A stretch of DNA of 64,000 nt from Streptomyces sp. DT2A-34 (GCF_030499515.1 NZ_JASTWJ010000001.1:372001-436000), one strand, 5' to 3'. Shown: positions 8,751 through 17,543, counted from the stretch's first letter. Numbers and translations are program-made. The notes: a model not told the origin generated them from the sequence alone.

Positions 8751-9102
8751 TGAGTACCTCCTCAAGGAGCGCGAGGTCGGGCCCGCGGCCGGCACCATGC
8801 GCCGGGATGGGGTCACGGGCTTCGACGTGGCCTGCCTCCAGCAGATCCGTCAACAGCACCGCGAGAATGTTGAAGGGCAATCCGAGGTGGGCGCCGAGTT
8901 CGGCCACCGACAGCGGATCGCGGCAGCGCCGGAGGATCTCCTCGTGCTCGTACTGCAGCCCCGGTACGGGAGTGGTGCGGGAGACGATGAGGGTCGCCAC
9001 GTCGAGGCTCGATGCCGAACCGCCCGGTCCGCTACGCCCTTTGGTGAGGACGTAGTAGCGCTCGAGACCGGACGGGTTCGTGGACCGGCGGGGAGCACTC
9101 AT
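8731..9102 (-). CDS. cvnC: Conservon DUF742 protein CvnC
   Basis: A 123-residue DUF742 protein, the third conservon subunit. Family features are YVLTKGR (about residues 16-22), TLIVSRTTP, EHEEIL and the winged-helix-like LPFNILAVLLTDLLEAGHV. DUF742 proteins are the usual link between the roadblock protein and the GTPase. The ATG overlaps the cvnB stop as ATGA, and its own 3' end overlaps cvnD by 20 bp. The whole set is therefore tightly translationally coupled. Confidence 0.9.
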   Translation of the reverse strand: MSAPRRSTNPSGLERYYVLTKGRSGPGGSASSLDVATLIVSRTTPVPGLQYEHEEILRRCRDPLSVAELGAHLGLPFNILAVLLTDLLEAGHVEARDPIPAHGAGRGPDLALLEEVLSGLERL

Positions 9103-9509
9103 CCAGAGTGCTCCTCCAGGCGCGGAGTGGTGCCGAGCAGTTCGCCCATCCTGCGCGCCAGGTCCCTCATCTGGTGGCCGAGCAGGCCCTGGTCGAGGCC
9201 TTCCCGGGCAAGGACGCCGAGATAGGTCTCCACACCGGCCCGTACGACGAAGAGGTGGCCGCCGTCGACCTCGATCATCGCCAGCCTGAGCTGTCCCGCG
9301 TACCTGGGGAACTGCTCGGCGACCGGCTGGGCCAGCGCCTGCAGTCCGGCCACCACGGCCGCGAAGCGGTCCACGTCGTCGGGGTCCTCGGCGCCGTAGG
9401 AGGTGATGGCCTTGCCGTCGCTGGAAGCCACGAGGGCGAAGTTGATCTCCTGGATGCTCTCCACCAGGTCACGGAGCGCCCAGCTCACGTCGGTTCCCTG
9501 TTGCGTCAT
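9099..9509 (-). CDS. cvnB: Conservon roadblock/LC7 protein CvnB
   Basis: A 136-residue roadblock/LC7-domain protein. The N-terminal WALRDLVESIQEINFALVAS and the central GGHLFVVRAG strand are typical. Roadblock proteins regulate small GTPases of the MglA/Ras type, consistent with cvnD two genes downstream. It starts 5 bp after the cvnA stop and ends in an ATGA overlap with cvnC. Confidence 0.9.
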   Translation of the reverse strand: MTQQGTDVSWALRDLVESIQEINFALVASSDGKAITSYGAEDPDDVDRFAAVVAGLQALAQPVAEQFPRYAGQLRLAMIEVDGGHLFVVRAGVETYLGVLAREGLDQGLLGHQMRDLARRMGELLGTTPRLEEHSG

Positions 9510-9514
9510 GGGGA

Positions 9515-11242
9515 CTAGTCGCTCTCTTCAGTGCTGTGCTGCTCGGTGGACTCGCGGCCGGCGGCCGGCGCGCCTTGCTCACCGGGCTCGCGGCCCGCGG
9601 TGGCGAAGGCGGCCAGGCCGGCGAAGGACGCGTCGGGCGGGACGGCGGCGACGGTGGTCGTCTCCGCGGTCCGCTCCGGGTGCTCGGCCGGCTCGTGGCG
9701 TGCCGCCTCGTGCCGTTTGCCGCGGCGCCGGGGCAGGCCGCCGGGCGTGGTGTCCACGGCGTCGGCCGTGTCGGCCGGAGCCACTTCGGTGGCGCCCGGC
9801 TCGCGGGCCGGGGTGGGCGCGCCGGCCTGTGCCGTCGGGGCGGACGCCGCCGGGGTGGCGGAGGCGGCCGCGGGCAGCGGGCTGAAGTACTTGTGCGGAA
9901 CCACGACCACCACCGAGGTGCCGAGCCACGGCGAGTCCGCGAAGGTGACGCGGATGCCGTACCGGCGAGCGAGGATGCCGACGACGCGCAGGCCGATGTT
10001 CGCGTCCTCCGAGATGCCGCCGAGGCCCGCGCCGGGCGCGGTGCCGTCGAGGGCGTGCTCGGCCTCGCGCTTCTTCTCCTCGCTCAGGCCCTTGCCGGAG
10101 TCCTGGATCTCGATGCCGACGCCGTTCGGGACCTCCTTGCCGGAGACGACCACCGGCTCGGTGGGCGGCGAGTAGCGGGCCGCGTTGTCCAGGAGGTGGG
10201 CGAAGATCAGCGTGAGGTGGTCCACCAGGCCGCCGTCTACGCCGAGTTCGGGCAGATGGCGTACGTCGATGCGGTGGAAGTCCTTGATCCGGCCGATGCC
10301 GCCGCGAACCACGCTGAGCAGGCGCTGCGGCTCCTGCCACTGCCGACCGGGACGGTCGGAGCCGCCGAGGACGCTGATGCTGGCGGCGAGACAGTCGGCG
10401 GGGCCGATCGCCTGGTCGAGCTCCATCAGGCCCCGGGCGACGGCCGGCAGCCGGCCGTGCTCGCCCTGCAGTTCGTGCAGACGACCGCGGAGCTTGCTGG
10501 TCAGGACGTGGATGCGGTTGCCGACGCTGATCACGGCCTGCTCGGCGGAGGTCGAGCGGTTGAACTCCTCCTCGACGCCGATCAGTGCGGTGCGCAGGAC
10601 CTTGCGCAGGTTCGCCTGCAGTTCGGCGCTGACCTTCGCACACTGGTTGACGGTCGGCAGGACGTCGTCGATGGCGTCGCCCGCGCGCAGCTGCCGCAGT
10701 GCCTCGGGCAGCTGCTCGTCGGCGAGCCGGGCGACCGCGGCCAGCTGGTGGGCCAGCTGCTCCTGCCAGACCTCGGCCTGGTCGGCGAGCTGGGCCTCGT
10801 AGGACTGGGCCTGGGCGGCGATCCGCTCCTCGTAGGAGCCGCTCGCCTCGGCCAGCCGCTCCTCGTACGCCCGCGCCTGCTCGGCCAGTTGGGCCTCGTA
10901 GGCGCCCGACTGGTCACCGAGCCGGCTCTCCAGGGCGGCGCGATCGGCGCTGAACTTGCGCTCCAGGCCCGCCACATGCTGCTGCCACTGCTGCGAGTGC
11001 TCGGCCTGCGAGGTGCGGAATTCGACCTCGGCCCGGCTCAGCTGGGCCCGGGTGCGCAACAGGAGGCGTACGCACGCGGCGCCGGCCGCGGTCGCCGCGA
11101 TGCCCGCGACGCCGACGGTTATTCGCTCCGAGCTCATGAACGTGGCGGCAACCGTCCCACCTCCCAAAGCCAGCGGCATCAGCCACCAGCTGTACCAGGC
11201 GACAGGGGGCCGCGCCGCCGGCGGCGGAGTGGCGAGTTCCAT
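9515..11242 (-). CDS. cvnA: Conservon sensor histidine-kinase-like protein CvnA
   Basis: A protein of about 575 residues with an N-terminal membrane region (two hydrophobic segments within the first 65 residues). A long Glu/Gln/Ala-rich coiled coil follows, containing repeated SYEERxAxQAQSYEAQLA-like units (about residues 95-175). A dimerisation-like helix precedes a HATPase_c domain (HLLDNAARYSPP, QDSGKGLS, GLGGI). A Pro/Ala-rich low-complexity tail covers the last 115 residues. No extracellular sensor domain is evident. The start was placed at 11242, six bases after GAAGG; the in-frame ATG at 11248 is an alternative. It is the first gene of the conservon operon. Confidence 0.88.
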   Translation of the reverse strand: MELATPPPAARPPVAWYSWWLMPLALGGGTVAATFMSSERITVGVAGIAATAAGAACVRLLLRTRAQLSRAEVEFRTSQAEHSQQWQQHVAGLERKFSADRAALESRLGDQSGAYEAQLAEQARAYEERLAEASGSYEERIAAQAQSYEAQLADQAEVWQEQLAHQLAAVARLADEQLPEALRQLRAGDAIDDVLPTVNQCAKVSAELQANLRKVLRTALIGVEEEFNRSTSAEQAVISVGNRIHVLTSKLRGRLHELQGEHGRLPAVARGLMELDQAIGPADCLAASISVLGGSDRPGRQWQEPQRLLSVVRGGIGRIKDFHRIDVRHLPELGVDGGLVDHLTLIFAHLLDNAARYSPPTEPVVVSGKEVPNGVGIEIQDSGKGLSEEKKREAEHALDGTAPGAGLGGISEDANIGLRVVGILARRYGIRVTFADSPWLGTSVVVVVPHKYFSPLPAAASATPAASAPTAQAGAPTPAREPGATEVAPADTADAVDTTPGGLPRRRGKRHEAARHEPAEHPERTAETTTVAAVPPDASFAGLAAFATAGREPGEQGAPAAGRESTEQHSTEESD

Positions 11243-11396
11243 CTGCATCCTTCGAGGCGACGATCGATCAAGGGGGGGTGTGCAAGGCGATCGCACTCAT
11301 GAGTCCGCACCGCGAGATGATCGATCGCGACCGAGTCAACTCGCAGCGCCGAACGGGAGCTTATCGGGTTTGAACGCAAAAGGATCAACCTGACAG

Positions 11397-11434
11397 CTTG
11401 GCGGAAGTGAGGATTCCACCACTCTCCGCCCAAG
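11397..11434. terminator. Hairpin between the lipoprotein gene and cvnA
   Basis: CTTGGCGGA (11397-11405) pairs with TCCGCCCAAG (11425-11434) with one bulged C. Further GTG/CAC pairing extends it inward. It lies after the stop of the minus-strand lipoprotein gene and before cvnA. It is probably the terminator of the lipoprotein transcript. Confidence 0.5.
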
Positions 11435-11503
11435 GGTACAAACATCGACAAATAACTTTACCGACCTGCACAGTTGGAGAAACGACGCCTGGGTTCGCGG
11501 GGT

Positions 11504-12355
11504 TCACTTGCAGCCCGCGCCGTCCTTCACCCGGGGCCAGGCCTCGACACCGTCGGGGGTGCGGACGTACGCCGTCGACATGTCGTCGGTCAGCCACAAC
11601 CGCCGGTCGCCGAGCCGGTATCCGGTGTCGTGCGCGTCGCCGGGCATGGGTACGTCGCCGTCGTAGGCGGCGTTCAGCATGCCGGGGTCGAGTACACCGT
11701 CGGGATCGCGGGCGTACAGCTTGCGGTCCCGGTACGTGCCGAGTTCGAGGAAGTGCGCCTTCTGCCAGTCGCAGTGGGCCGACCCGGCGGAGCTGCTGAT
11801 CTCGGTGATCGGCACGCGGCGGCTGTCCCCGTCGCTCCAGATCTCGTACTCCTGGGTGGCCGTGAAGCTCTCCGGGAGTTCGGCGGGGTCGCAGGAGGCG
11901 CTGGTCTCCGGGCCCCAACCGGGGCGTTCCTTGCGGTCCTCGGCGACGACGACCGCTACCTTCGTCCGCCCGTCGACGTCGTAGGAGAACAGGACCCGGC
12001 CGTTCTCCTCCCGCTCCACGCGGTAGCCGGACCGCGGCACATCGGGCTGCTCGATGTCGAAGTACGCCGTCAGGCCCTCCTCGGGCGTGGATCCGCCGTC
12101 CCCCTCGCTCCACGTTTCACTGCCGCCGCCGGAGTAGACCTCCCCGTCGCACTCCAGCGCCCGGCCCGCGGCGCCCGACTCGATGCGTGTCGCCCGCGGG
12201 CCGTCCTCGTCGAGGTTCCGGACGGGGACGTAGAGCGGTCCGTCGTACGGCTTGGCCGGCGGTGTGCCCTCGACGACCGCGCTCTCCTCCTCGGCACCGC
12301 ATCCCACGGCCGCCGTCGCCACCAGCACCGCCACCGCCACGAGCCCTCTGCGCAT
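11504..12355 (-). CDS. Secreted lipoprotein of unknown function
   Basis: A 283-residue protein with a typical lipoprotein signal: MRRGLVAVAVLVATAAVGCG, cleavage before C19. The mature part is acidic and rich in Asp/Glu, Gly and Tyr, with several cysteines (for example ALECDGE, SASCDPAE, SAHCDWQ and the terminal GCK). These could form disulfides. No known domain is recognised. It is a single gene between the conservon and the GlxA-type regulator, and is probably anchored to the outer face of the membrane. Confidence 0.75.
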   Translation of the reverse strand: MRRGLVAVAVLVATAAVGCGAEEESAVVEGTPPAKPYDGPLYVPVRNLDEDGPRATRIESGAAGRALECDGEVYSGGGSETWSEGDGGSTPEEGLTAYFDIEQPDVPRSGYRVEREENGRVLFSYDVDGRTKVAVVVAEDRKERPGWGPETSASCDPAELPESFTATQEYEIWSDGDSRRVPITEISSSAGSAHCDWQKAHFLELGTYRDRKLYARDPDGVLDPGMLNAAYDGDVPMPGDAHDTGYRLGDRRLWLTDDMSTAYVRTPDGVEAWPRVKDGAGCK

Positions 12356-12420
12356 TCCTGCCCCCCTGTGCCCTTGCTGTCTTGATCCTTCGACGCGGCG
12401 GTGGACGGGAACGTTCGTGT

Positions 12421-13395
12421 CTACCTGGCGGCAGCCGCCTGGAACGTGCGCCGGTACGCCTGCGGCGACACCCCGATCGCGGCATGCAGGTGCTGGCGCA
12501 GGGAGGCTCCCGTGGCGAAGCCGACCTGGCCGGCGATCTGGTCCACCGGCAGGTCGCTGGATTCCAGCAGATGCCGGGCGCGGGCGACGCGCTGCTGGAT
12601 CAGCCAGCGGCCGGGGCTGAGGCCGACCTCGTCGTTGAAGCGGCGGGCGAAGGTGCGCAGGCTCATCCGGGCGTGGGCGGCGAGGTCGGCCAGGGTGAGG
12701 GGTTCGTCGAGGCGCTCCAGGGCCCAGCCGCGGGTGGCGGCGGTGCTCGCCGCTCCGCTCTCCGGGACCGGCTGCTCGATGTACTGGGCCTGGCCGCCGT
12801 CCCGGAAAGGGGGCACGACGCAGCGCCGGGCCACCGCGTTGGCGAGCTCATGGCCGTGGTCGGTACGGACGATGTGCAGGCAGACGTCGACGCCGGAGGC
12901 GGCGCCGGCCGAGGTGAGGATGCGGCCGTCGTGCACGAAGAGGACGTCCGGGTCCAGGTCGACGTGCGGGTACCGACGCCGGAACGGTTCGGTCACCTGC
13001 CAGTGCGTGGTGGCCCTGCGGCCGTCGAGGAGGCCCGCCGCGGCGAGGACGAAGGCGGCGGTGCAGATCGACACGATGCGGGCGTCCGGGCGGATCAGCG
13101 CGAGCGCGTCGGCGAGTTCGGCAGGCAACTCCACGGGGATGTATGGGGCCGCCATGGACGCGACCACCACGGTGTCGGCCGTGGCGAGGATCTCCGGGCC
13201 GTGCTGCACGCCGATCGTGAAGTCCGCGTTGCTGCGCACCGGTCGGCCGTCGATACTGCAGGTCAGCACCTCGTACCGGCCGTCGGCCGCGCCGAAGATC
13301 CGGCTCGGAATGCCCAGCTCGAAGGGGTAGACGCCGTCCAGGGCCAGCACCACGACCCGTTCCACATGCCGTTCACCGCTTCGCACTCCACTCAT
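12421..13395 (-). CDS. GlxA-type AraC-family transcriptional regulator (DJ-1/PfpI + AraC HTH)
   Basis: A 324-residue two-domain regulator. Residues about 12-190 form a DJ-1/PfpI-like amidotransferase fold, with SICTAAFVLAAAGLLDGRRATTHW around the nucleophile-elbow cysteine. Residues about 225-320 are an AraC-type double helix-turn-helix (MSLRTFARRFNDEVGLSPGRWL and the second motif QVGFATGASLRQHLHAAIG). GlxA regulators often control divergently placed redox genes. The divergent gene here is a quinone-reductase-like MDR whose start is only about 70 bp away. Regulation of that neighbour is a reasonable inference; the inducer is unknown. Confidence 0.88.
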   Translation of the reverse strand: MSGVRSGERHVERVVVLALDGVYPFELGIPSRIFGAADGRYEVLTCSIDGRPVRSNADFTIGVQHGPEILATADTVVVASMAAPYIPVELPAELADALALIRPDARIVSICTAAFVLAAAGLLDGRRATTHWQVTEPFRRRYPHVDLDPDVLFVHDGRILTSAGAASGVDVCLHIVRTDHGHELANAVARRCVVPPFRDGGQAQYIEQPVPESGAASTAATRGWALERLDEPLTLADLAAHARMSLRTFARRFNDEVGLSPGRWLIQQRVARARHLLESSDLPVDQIAGQVGFATGASLRQHLHAAIGVSPQAYRRTFQAAAAR

Positions 13396-13466
13396 GGCAC
13401 GATCCTATCGAAGCTTGGCAATCGTGCCATTTCCCTGTGCGGCGGTCCCCGGCAGGCTGTTTCCCC

Positions 13467-14417
13467 ATGAGCACTGTGAACACGATGCGAGCCATCAGCC
13501 AGGACGTCCTCGGCGGTCCCGAGGTCCTGAAGGAAGTGGAAATCGAGCGCCCGGCGCCGCGCCCGAACGAGGTGCTGGTCCGCGTCCGCGCCGCCGGCGT
13601 CAACCCGACCGACTGGAAGCACCGCGCGACCGGCGGCTTCCTGGGCGAGCCGCCCTTCGTCCTGGGCTGGGACGTCTCCGGCGTGGTCGAGGCGGTCGGC
13701 ATCGGCGTCGCCCGGTTCCAGCCCGGCGACGAGGTCTTCGGCATGCTGTCCTACCCGTTCGGCCACGGCTCGCACGCCGAGTACGTCACCGCGCCGGCGC
13801 GCGCCTTCGCGCACAAGCCGGCCTCGATCGACCACACGCAGGCGGGCGCGCTGCCGCTGGTCTCCCTCACCGCCTGGCAGGCCCTGGTCGAGTACGCCGA
13901 CCTCCGGCCCGGGCAGCGGGTCCTGATCCACGCGGCCGCGGGCGGGGTCGGGCACGTGGCCGTGCAGATCGCCAAGGCGCGGGGCGCGTATGTGATCGGC
14001 ACGGCGAGCGCGGGCAAGCACGCGTTCCTGCGGAGCCTCGGCGCGGACGAGCTGATCGACTACCGGGAGACGGACTTCGCCGAAGCCGTGAAGGACGTGG
14101 ACGTCGTACTGGACACCCTGGGCGGTGAGACGTCCGTGCGCTCGCTGAAGGTGCTGCGCCCGGGCGGCCTGGTCGTCTCGATCCTGCCGCTCGGGTCGGA
14201 CGAGTTCTACGAGGAGGCCGAGCGGCTCGGCGTTCGGGGCGTGCGGATGCTCGTGGACGCCGACCGCGCCGACATGCGGGCGATCGTGGACCTCGTCGAG
14301 AAGGGCGAGTTGCGCGCCGAGATCGCCGGTACGTTCCCGCTGGCCGATGCCGCCGAGGCGCATGCGCTGGGCGACACCGGCCGGACGACGGGCAAGCTGG
14401 TACTGCTCGTCAACTGA
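13467..14417 (+). CDS. Zinc-independent NADP-dependent MDR oxidoreductase (quinone oxidoreductase-like)
   Basis: A 316-residue medium-chain dehydrogenase/reductase. The N-terminal GroES-like domain has AAGVNPTDWK. The Rossmann NADPH site is AAAGGVGHVAVQIAK (about residues 153-167). There are no zinc-ligand cysteines, so it belongs to the quinone reductase/enoyl reductase side of the family. The frame extends 10 codons upstream, but the ATG at 13467 is preferred. It is divergent from the GlxA-type regulator and convergent with the alcohol dehydrogenase gene (one base between stops). Probable substrates are quinones or enones. Confidence 0.85.
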   Translation: MSTVNTMRAISQDVLGGPEVLKEVEIERPAPRPNEVLVRVRAAGVNPTDWKHRATGGFLGEPPFVLGWDVSGVVEAVGIGVARFQPGDEVFGMLSYPFGHGSHAEYVTAPARAFAHKPASIDHTQAGALPLVSLTAWQALVEYADLRPGQRVLIHAAAGGVGHVAVQIAKARGAYVIGTASAGKHAFLRSLGADELIDYRETDFAEAVKDVDVVLDTLGGETSVRSLKVLRPGGLVVSILPLGSDEFYEEAERLGVRGVRMLVDADRADMRAIVDLVEKGELRAEIAGTFPLADAAEAHALGDTGRTTGKLVLLVN

Positions 14418-14418
14418 G

Positions 14419-15525
14419 TCAGAACGTCAGCACGGGCTTGATCGCCTTCCCCGCCCCCATGTCCCCCACCGCCTGGTCGATCTCCGCGAACGGATAGGTG
14501 CTGATCAGGCGGTGCAGCGGGAGCCGCCCCTCCTTCACCAGGCGGACCAGGGCGGGGATGAAGGTCTGCGTCTCGGCGTCGCCGAGGGTGAGGCCGACCA
14601 CCTGCTTGCCGCCGAGCAGCCCGTTGACGTCCAGGGCGACCTCGGTGCCGAAGGGCGGGGCGCCGACGACGACCAGGGTGCCGCGGGCGGCGAGCGCGTC
14701 GACGCCCTGGCGCAGGACGCCGACGTTGCCCGTGGTCTCCACGACGCCGTCGGCGCCCTGCCCGCCGGTGATCCCGGCGAGCGCCTCGGCGAGGTCGGCC
14801 TCGGCGGCGTTGACGGTGTGGGTGGCGCCCAGCTCCTTTGCCAGCGCCAGGCGTTCGGCGACGCGGTCGACGGCGACGATGTTGGTGGCGGGGGTGAGGG
14901 CGGCGGCCATGACGGCGGACAGGCCGACGGCTCCGGCGCCGAGGACGACGACCGTGCTGCCGGTGACCGGCTTCAGCACGTTCCAGACGGCGCCGACTCC
15001 GGTCTGCACGCCGCAGCCCAGCGGGGCGATCGAGGCGAGCGGCACCTCCGGGTCGACCTTCACCAGGCTGGCCTCGTCCACCAGCGCCCGCTCGGCGAAG
15101 GAGGACTGCCCGAAGAAGTGACCGCCGAGCGCCTCGCCACCCCGGCTGATCGTGCTGCTGCCGTCGGCCCGGCGTCCGCCGATCAGGTTCAGCGGCAGCC
15201 AGGTCGCGCAGTAGGCGGGGTGGCCGCCCCGGCAGTTTCGGCAGTCACCACAGGAGGTGAAGGACAGCACGACGTGGTCACCCGGCGCGACGCCGGTCAC
15301 GGACGGGCCGACGGCCTCGACGACGCCCGCGCCTTCGTGGCCGAGGACGCCGGGGAGGGGGAAGGGCAGTCCGCCGCTCGCCACGCCGAGGTCCGTGTGA
15401 CACAGGCCGGTCGCCACCATGCGGACGACGGCCTCGTGCGGTCCGGGCTCGTCGAGTTCGACGTCGGAGAGGGTGAAGGGTGCTCCGCCGGACTCGACGA
15501 CGGCGGCACGGGTGGGGATGGACAT
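14419..15525 (-). CDS. Zinc-dependent alcohol dehydrogenase (aryl-alcohol dehydrogenase-like)
   Basis: A 368-residue zinc MDR. The catalytic zinc ligands are in GLCHTDLG (Cys) and GHEGAGVVEAVG (His-Glu). The structural zinc lobe is CGDCRNCRGGHPAYC. The Rossmann motif is VLGAGAVGLSAV. Its closest recognisable relatives are benzyl-alcohol and related alcohol dehydrogenases. It follows an aldehyde dehydrogenase gene by 25 bp on the same strand, so the pair can oxidise an alcohol to the acid through the aldehyde. The operon promoter faces the MarR gene and carries two MarR-like operators. Confidence 0.87.
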   Translation of the reverse strand: MSIPTRAAVVESGGAPFTLSDVELDEPGPHEAVVRMVATGLCHTDLGVASGGLPFPLPGVLGHEGAGVVEAVGPSVTGVAPGDHVVLSFTSCGDCRNCRGGHPAYCATWLPLNLIGGRRADGSSTISRGGEALGGHFFGQSSFAERALVDEASLVKVDPEVPLASIAPLGCGVQTGVGAVWNVLKPVTGSTVVVLGAGAVGLSAVMAAALTPATNIVAVDRVAERLALAKELGATHTVNAAEADLAEALAGITGGQGADGVVETTGNVGVLRQGVDALAARGTLVVVGAPPFGTEVALDVNGLLGGKQVVGLTLGDAETQTFIPALVRLVKEGRLPLHRLISTYPFAEIDQAVGDMGAGKAIKPVLTF

Positions 15526-15550
15526 CTGGCGAATCTCCTTGGCGGTGGGC

Positions 15551-17002
15551 TCAGTCGAGCGAGACGACGACGGACTTGGTGGTGGTGTAGGCGTCGAGCG
15601 CCTCGGGCCCGTACTCGCGGCCGAAGCCGGAGTCCTTGACGCCGCCGAAGGGGACCGCGGGGTCGAGCATCGCCCAGTCGTTGACCCAGACGATGCCTGC
15701 CTGGAGCCGGTCGGCGACGCGGTGGGCGCGGGCCAGGTTGCCGGTCTGGACGCCGGAGGCCAGCCCGTACGGCGTGGAGTTGGCGAGCTCGATGGCCTCG
15801 TCCTCGGAGTCGAAGGGCTGGACGGTGAGGACCGGGCCGAAGATCTCCTCCTGGATGACGCGGGAGTCGTTCGGCAGGTCGGCGATCACGGTGGGCTTGT
15901 AGTAGTAGCCGCCGTCGAGGTCGAGCCGTTCACCGCCGCAGACGATACGGCCGCCCTCCTTGCGGGCCAGCTCGACGTACTCCTCGACCTTGCGCAGATG
16001 CCGCTCCCCCGCCATCGGGCCGACGACGGTCTCGGGCTTGCGCGGGTCGCCGAGCGGTACGCCCGGCACGGCGTCGGCGAGGATGCCGAGCAGGGTGCTG
16101 TAGACGGGGCGCGCCACCAGCAGCCGCGGTCCGCCCATGCAGAACTGGCCGGTGTTGAAGACGAACCCCTTGATGATCGCGCCGACGGCCTTCTCCAGGT
16201 CGGCGTCCTCGAAGACGACGTGGGCCGCGTTGCCGCCGAGCTCCATGGTGACGGGCTTGAGCGCCTCACCGGCGATGCCCGCGACCTTCCGGCCCACCCC
16301 GGTCGAGCCGGTGAAGGCGACCTTGTCCACCCCGGAGTGCCGCAGCAGTGCCTCGCCGGCCGCCGGGCCGCCGGTGACGACGTTGACCACGCCGTCGGGG
16401 ACACCGGCCCGCTTGAAGAGCTCGGCCATGTACAGGGCGCTGAGCGGAGTCTCCTCGGCCGGCTTGTGCACCACCGTGTCGCCGGCCGCGAGCGCCGGGG
16501 CGATCTTCGAGCCGGCCAGGATCAGCGGGAAGTTGTACGGGGTGATCGCCGCGACCACGCCGAGCGGCCGGCGCCGGACGTAGGCGAGGGCGTTCATGGG
16601 CGTGTCCCGGACGGAGCCGTCCAGGGCGTGGGCGAGGGCGGCGAAGTACTCGTAGTCGTTGGCCGCGTTGGTGACGTCGACGGCGTGGGCGAGCGTGATC
16701 GGCTTGCCGACGTCGCGGCTCTCCAGCTCGGCGATGGTGTCCGCGTTCTCCCGGATCAGCTCGGCGATGCGGTGCAGCACCCTGCCGCGCTCGCGGCCGC
16801 TCAGCCCGGACCAGACGCCGTCGTCGAAGGCGTCCCGCGCGGCGCGTACGGCCGCGTCCACGTCGGCGGCGCCGGCGTCCGCGACGGTCGTGACGACCGC
16901 ACCGCGGGACGGGTCGACCACCTCGGTGCGCGCTCCGTCGGCGGCCTCACGCCACTGGCCCCCGATGAACAACCGACCGGGTTCGATCTCGAAGGTGGTC
17001 AT
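15551..17002 (-). CDS. NAD(P)+-dependent aldehyde dehydrogenase
   Basis: A protein of 483 residues in the ALDH superfamily. Key elements are the glutamate region VTMELGGNAA (general base) and the catalytic cysteine in NTGQFCMGGPRLLV. The late EEIFGPVLTVQPF motif is also present. The cofactor loop FTGSTGVGRKVA is intact. The ATG at 17002 follows GAGGAG at good spacing; an in-frame GTG at 17008 is an alternative. It is the first gene of an aldehyde/alcohol dehydrogenase pair divergent from a MarR regulator. The substrate is not identified; gamma-aminobutyraldehyde, betaine aldehyde or aromatic aldehydes are possible. Confidence 0.9.
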   Translation of the reverse strand: MTTFEIEPGRLFIGGQWREAADGARTEVVDPSRGAVVTTVADAGAADVDAAVRAARDAFDDGVWSGLSGRERGRVLHRIAELIRENADTIAELESRDVGKPITLAHAVDVTNAANDYEYFAALAHALDGSVRDTPMNALAYVRRRPLGVVAAITPYNFPLILAGSKIAPALAAGDTVVHKPAEETPLSALYMAELFKRAGVPDGVVNVVTGGPAAGEALLRHSGVDKVAFTGSTGVGRKVAGIAGEALKPVTMELGGNAAHVVFEDADLEKAVGAIIKGFVFNTGQFCMGGPRLLVARPVYSTLLGILADAVPGVPLGDPRKPETVVGPMAGERHLRKVEEYVELARKEGGRIVCGGERLDLDGGYYYKPTVIADLPNDSRVIQEEIFGPVLTVQPFDSEDEAIELANSTPYGLASGVQTGNLARAHRVADRLQAGIVWVNDWAMLDPAVPFGGVKDSGFGREYGPEALDAYTTTKSVVVSLD

Positions 17003-17037
17003 CACCACTCCTCAGCCTCATCGCCAAGATTTCAACC

Positions 17038-17052
17038 AACAGGATTCCTGTT
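17038..17052. promoter_or_regulatory. Putative MarR operator 1
   Basis: A perfect 6-3-6 inverted repeat, AACAGG-ATT-CCTGTT. It lies in the 103-bp region between the divergent aldehyde dehydrogenase and MarR genes. It shares the core ACAGG-N3-CCTGT with operator 2. Confidence 0.75.
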
Positions 17053-17071
17053 TGTCCGCAGTCTCAGTACG

Positions 17072-17086
17072 GACAGGTTTCCTGTC
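17072..17086. promoter_or_regulatory. Putative MarR operator 2
   Basis: A perfect 6-3-6 inverted repeat, GACAGG-TTT-CCTGTC, ending 19 bp before the MarR start codon. Its centre is 34 bp from that of operator 1. This places both sites so that they could repress the two divergent promoters together. Confidence 0.75.
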
Positions 17087-17105
17087 AATGCTCTAGGCTG
17101 AACTC

Positions 17106-17543
17106 ATGCTCGACACCCAGGCAACCAAGGCACCTCCGTCGCTTCTCTACATGGTGAAGCAGGTGGAGCTCGTCGTGCGCTCCCATCTGGACGAGCTGGT
17201 CAAGCCGTCCGGGATCACCGCGCTGCAGTACACGGCGCTCACCGTGCTGCAGCGGCACGACGGACTGTCGGCCGCGCAACTGGCACGCGACTCGTTCGTC
17301 ACGGCGCAGTCGATCGCCGATCTGGTACGGAGCCTGGAGAGCCGTGGGCTGGTCCGCCGGGAGCGCAACCCGCGCAATCGCCGGGAGCTGCTGATCCTGC
17401 TCACCGCCGCGGGGCGTGAGCTGCTCGCAGGGCACGAGGATGCCGTGCGGGAGCTGGAGGAGCGGATGATGCGGGACCTCACGGCCCATCAGACCGAGCA
17501 GTTCCGCCAGGCGCTCACGAAGGCCTGGCACGCGCTGTCGTAG
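17106..17543 (+). CDS. MarR-family transcriptional regulator
   Basis: A 145-residue winged-helix regulator of the MarR family. Helices opening the DNA-binding domain (GITALQYTALTVLQRHDGLSAAQLARDS) lead to the recognition helix (TAQSIADLVRSLESRGLV). The wing is RERNPRNRRELLILLT. C-terminal helices form the dimer interface. It is divergent from the aldehyde/alcohol dehydrogenase operon. Two near-identical operators lie in the shared promoter region, so it very likely represses that operon and itself, with release by an aldehyde, phenolic or oxidant ligand. The ligand is unknown. Confidence 0.9.
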   Translation: MLDTQATKAPPSLLYMVKQVELVVRSHLDELVKPSGITALQYTALTVLQRHDGLSAAQLARDSFVTAQSIADLVRSLESRGLVRRERNPRNRRELLILLTAAGRELLAGHEDAVRELEERMMRDLTAHQTEQFRQALTKAWHALS

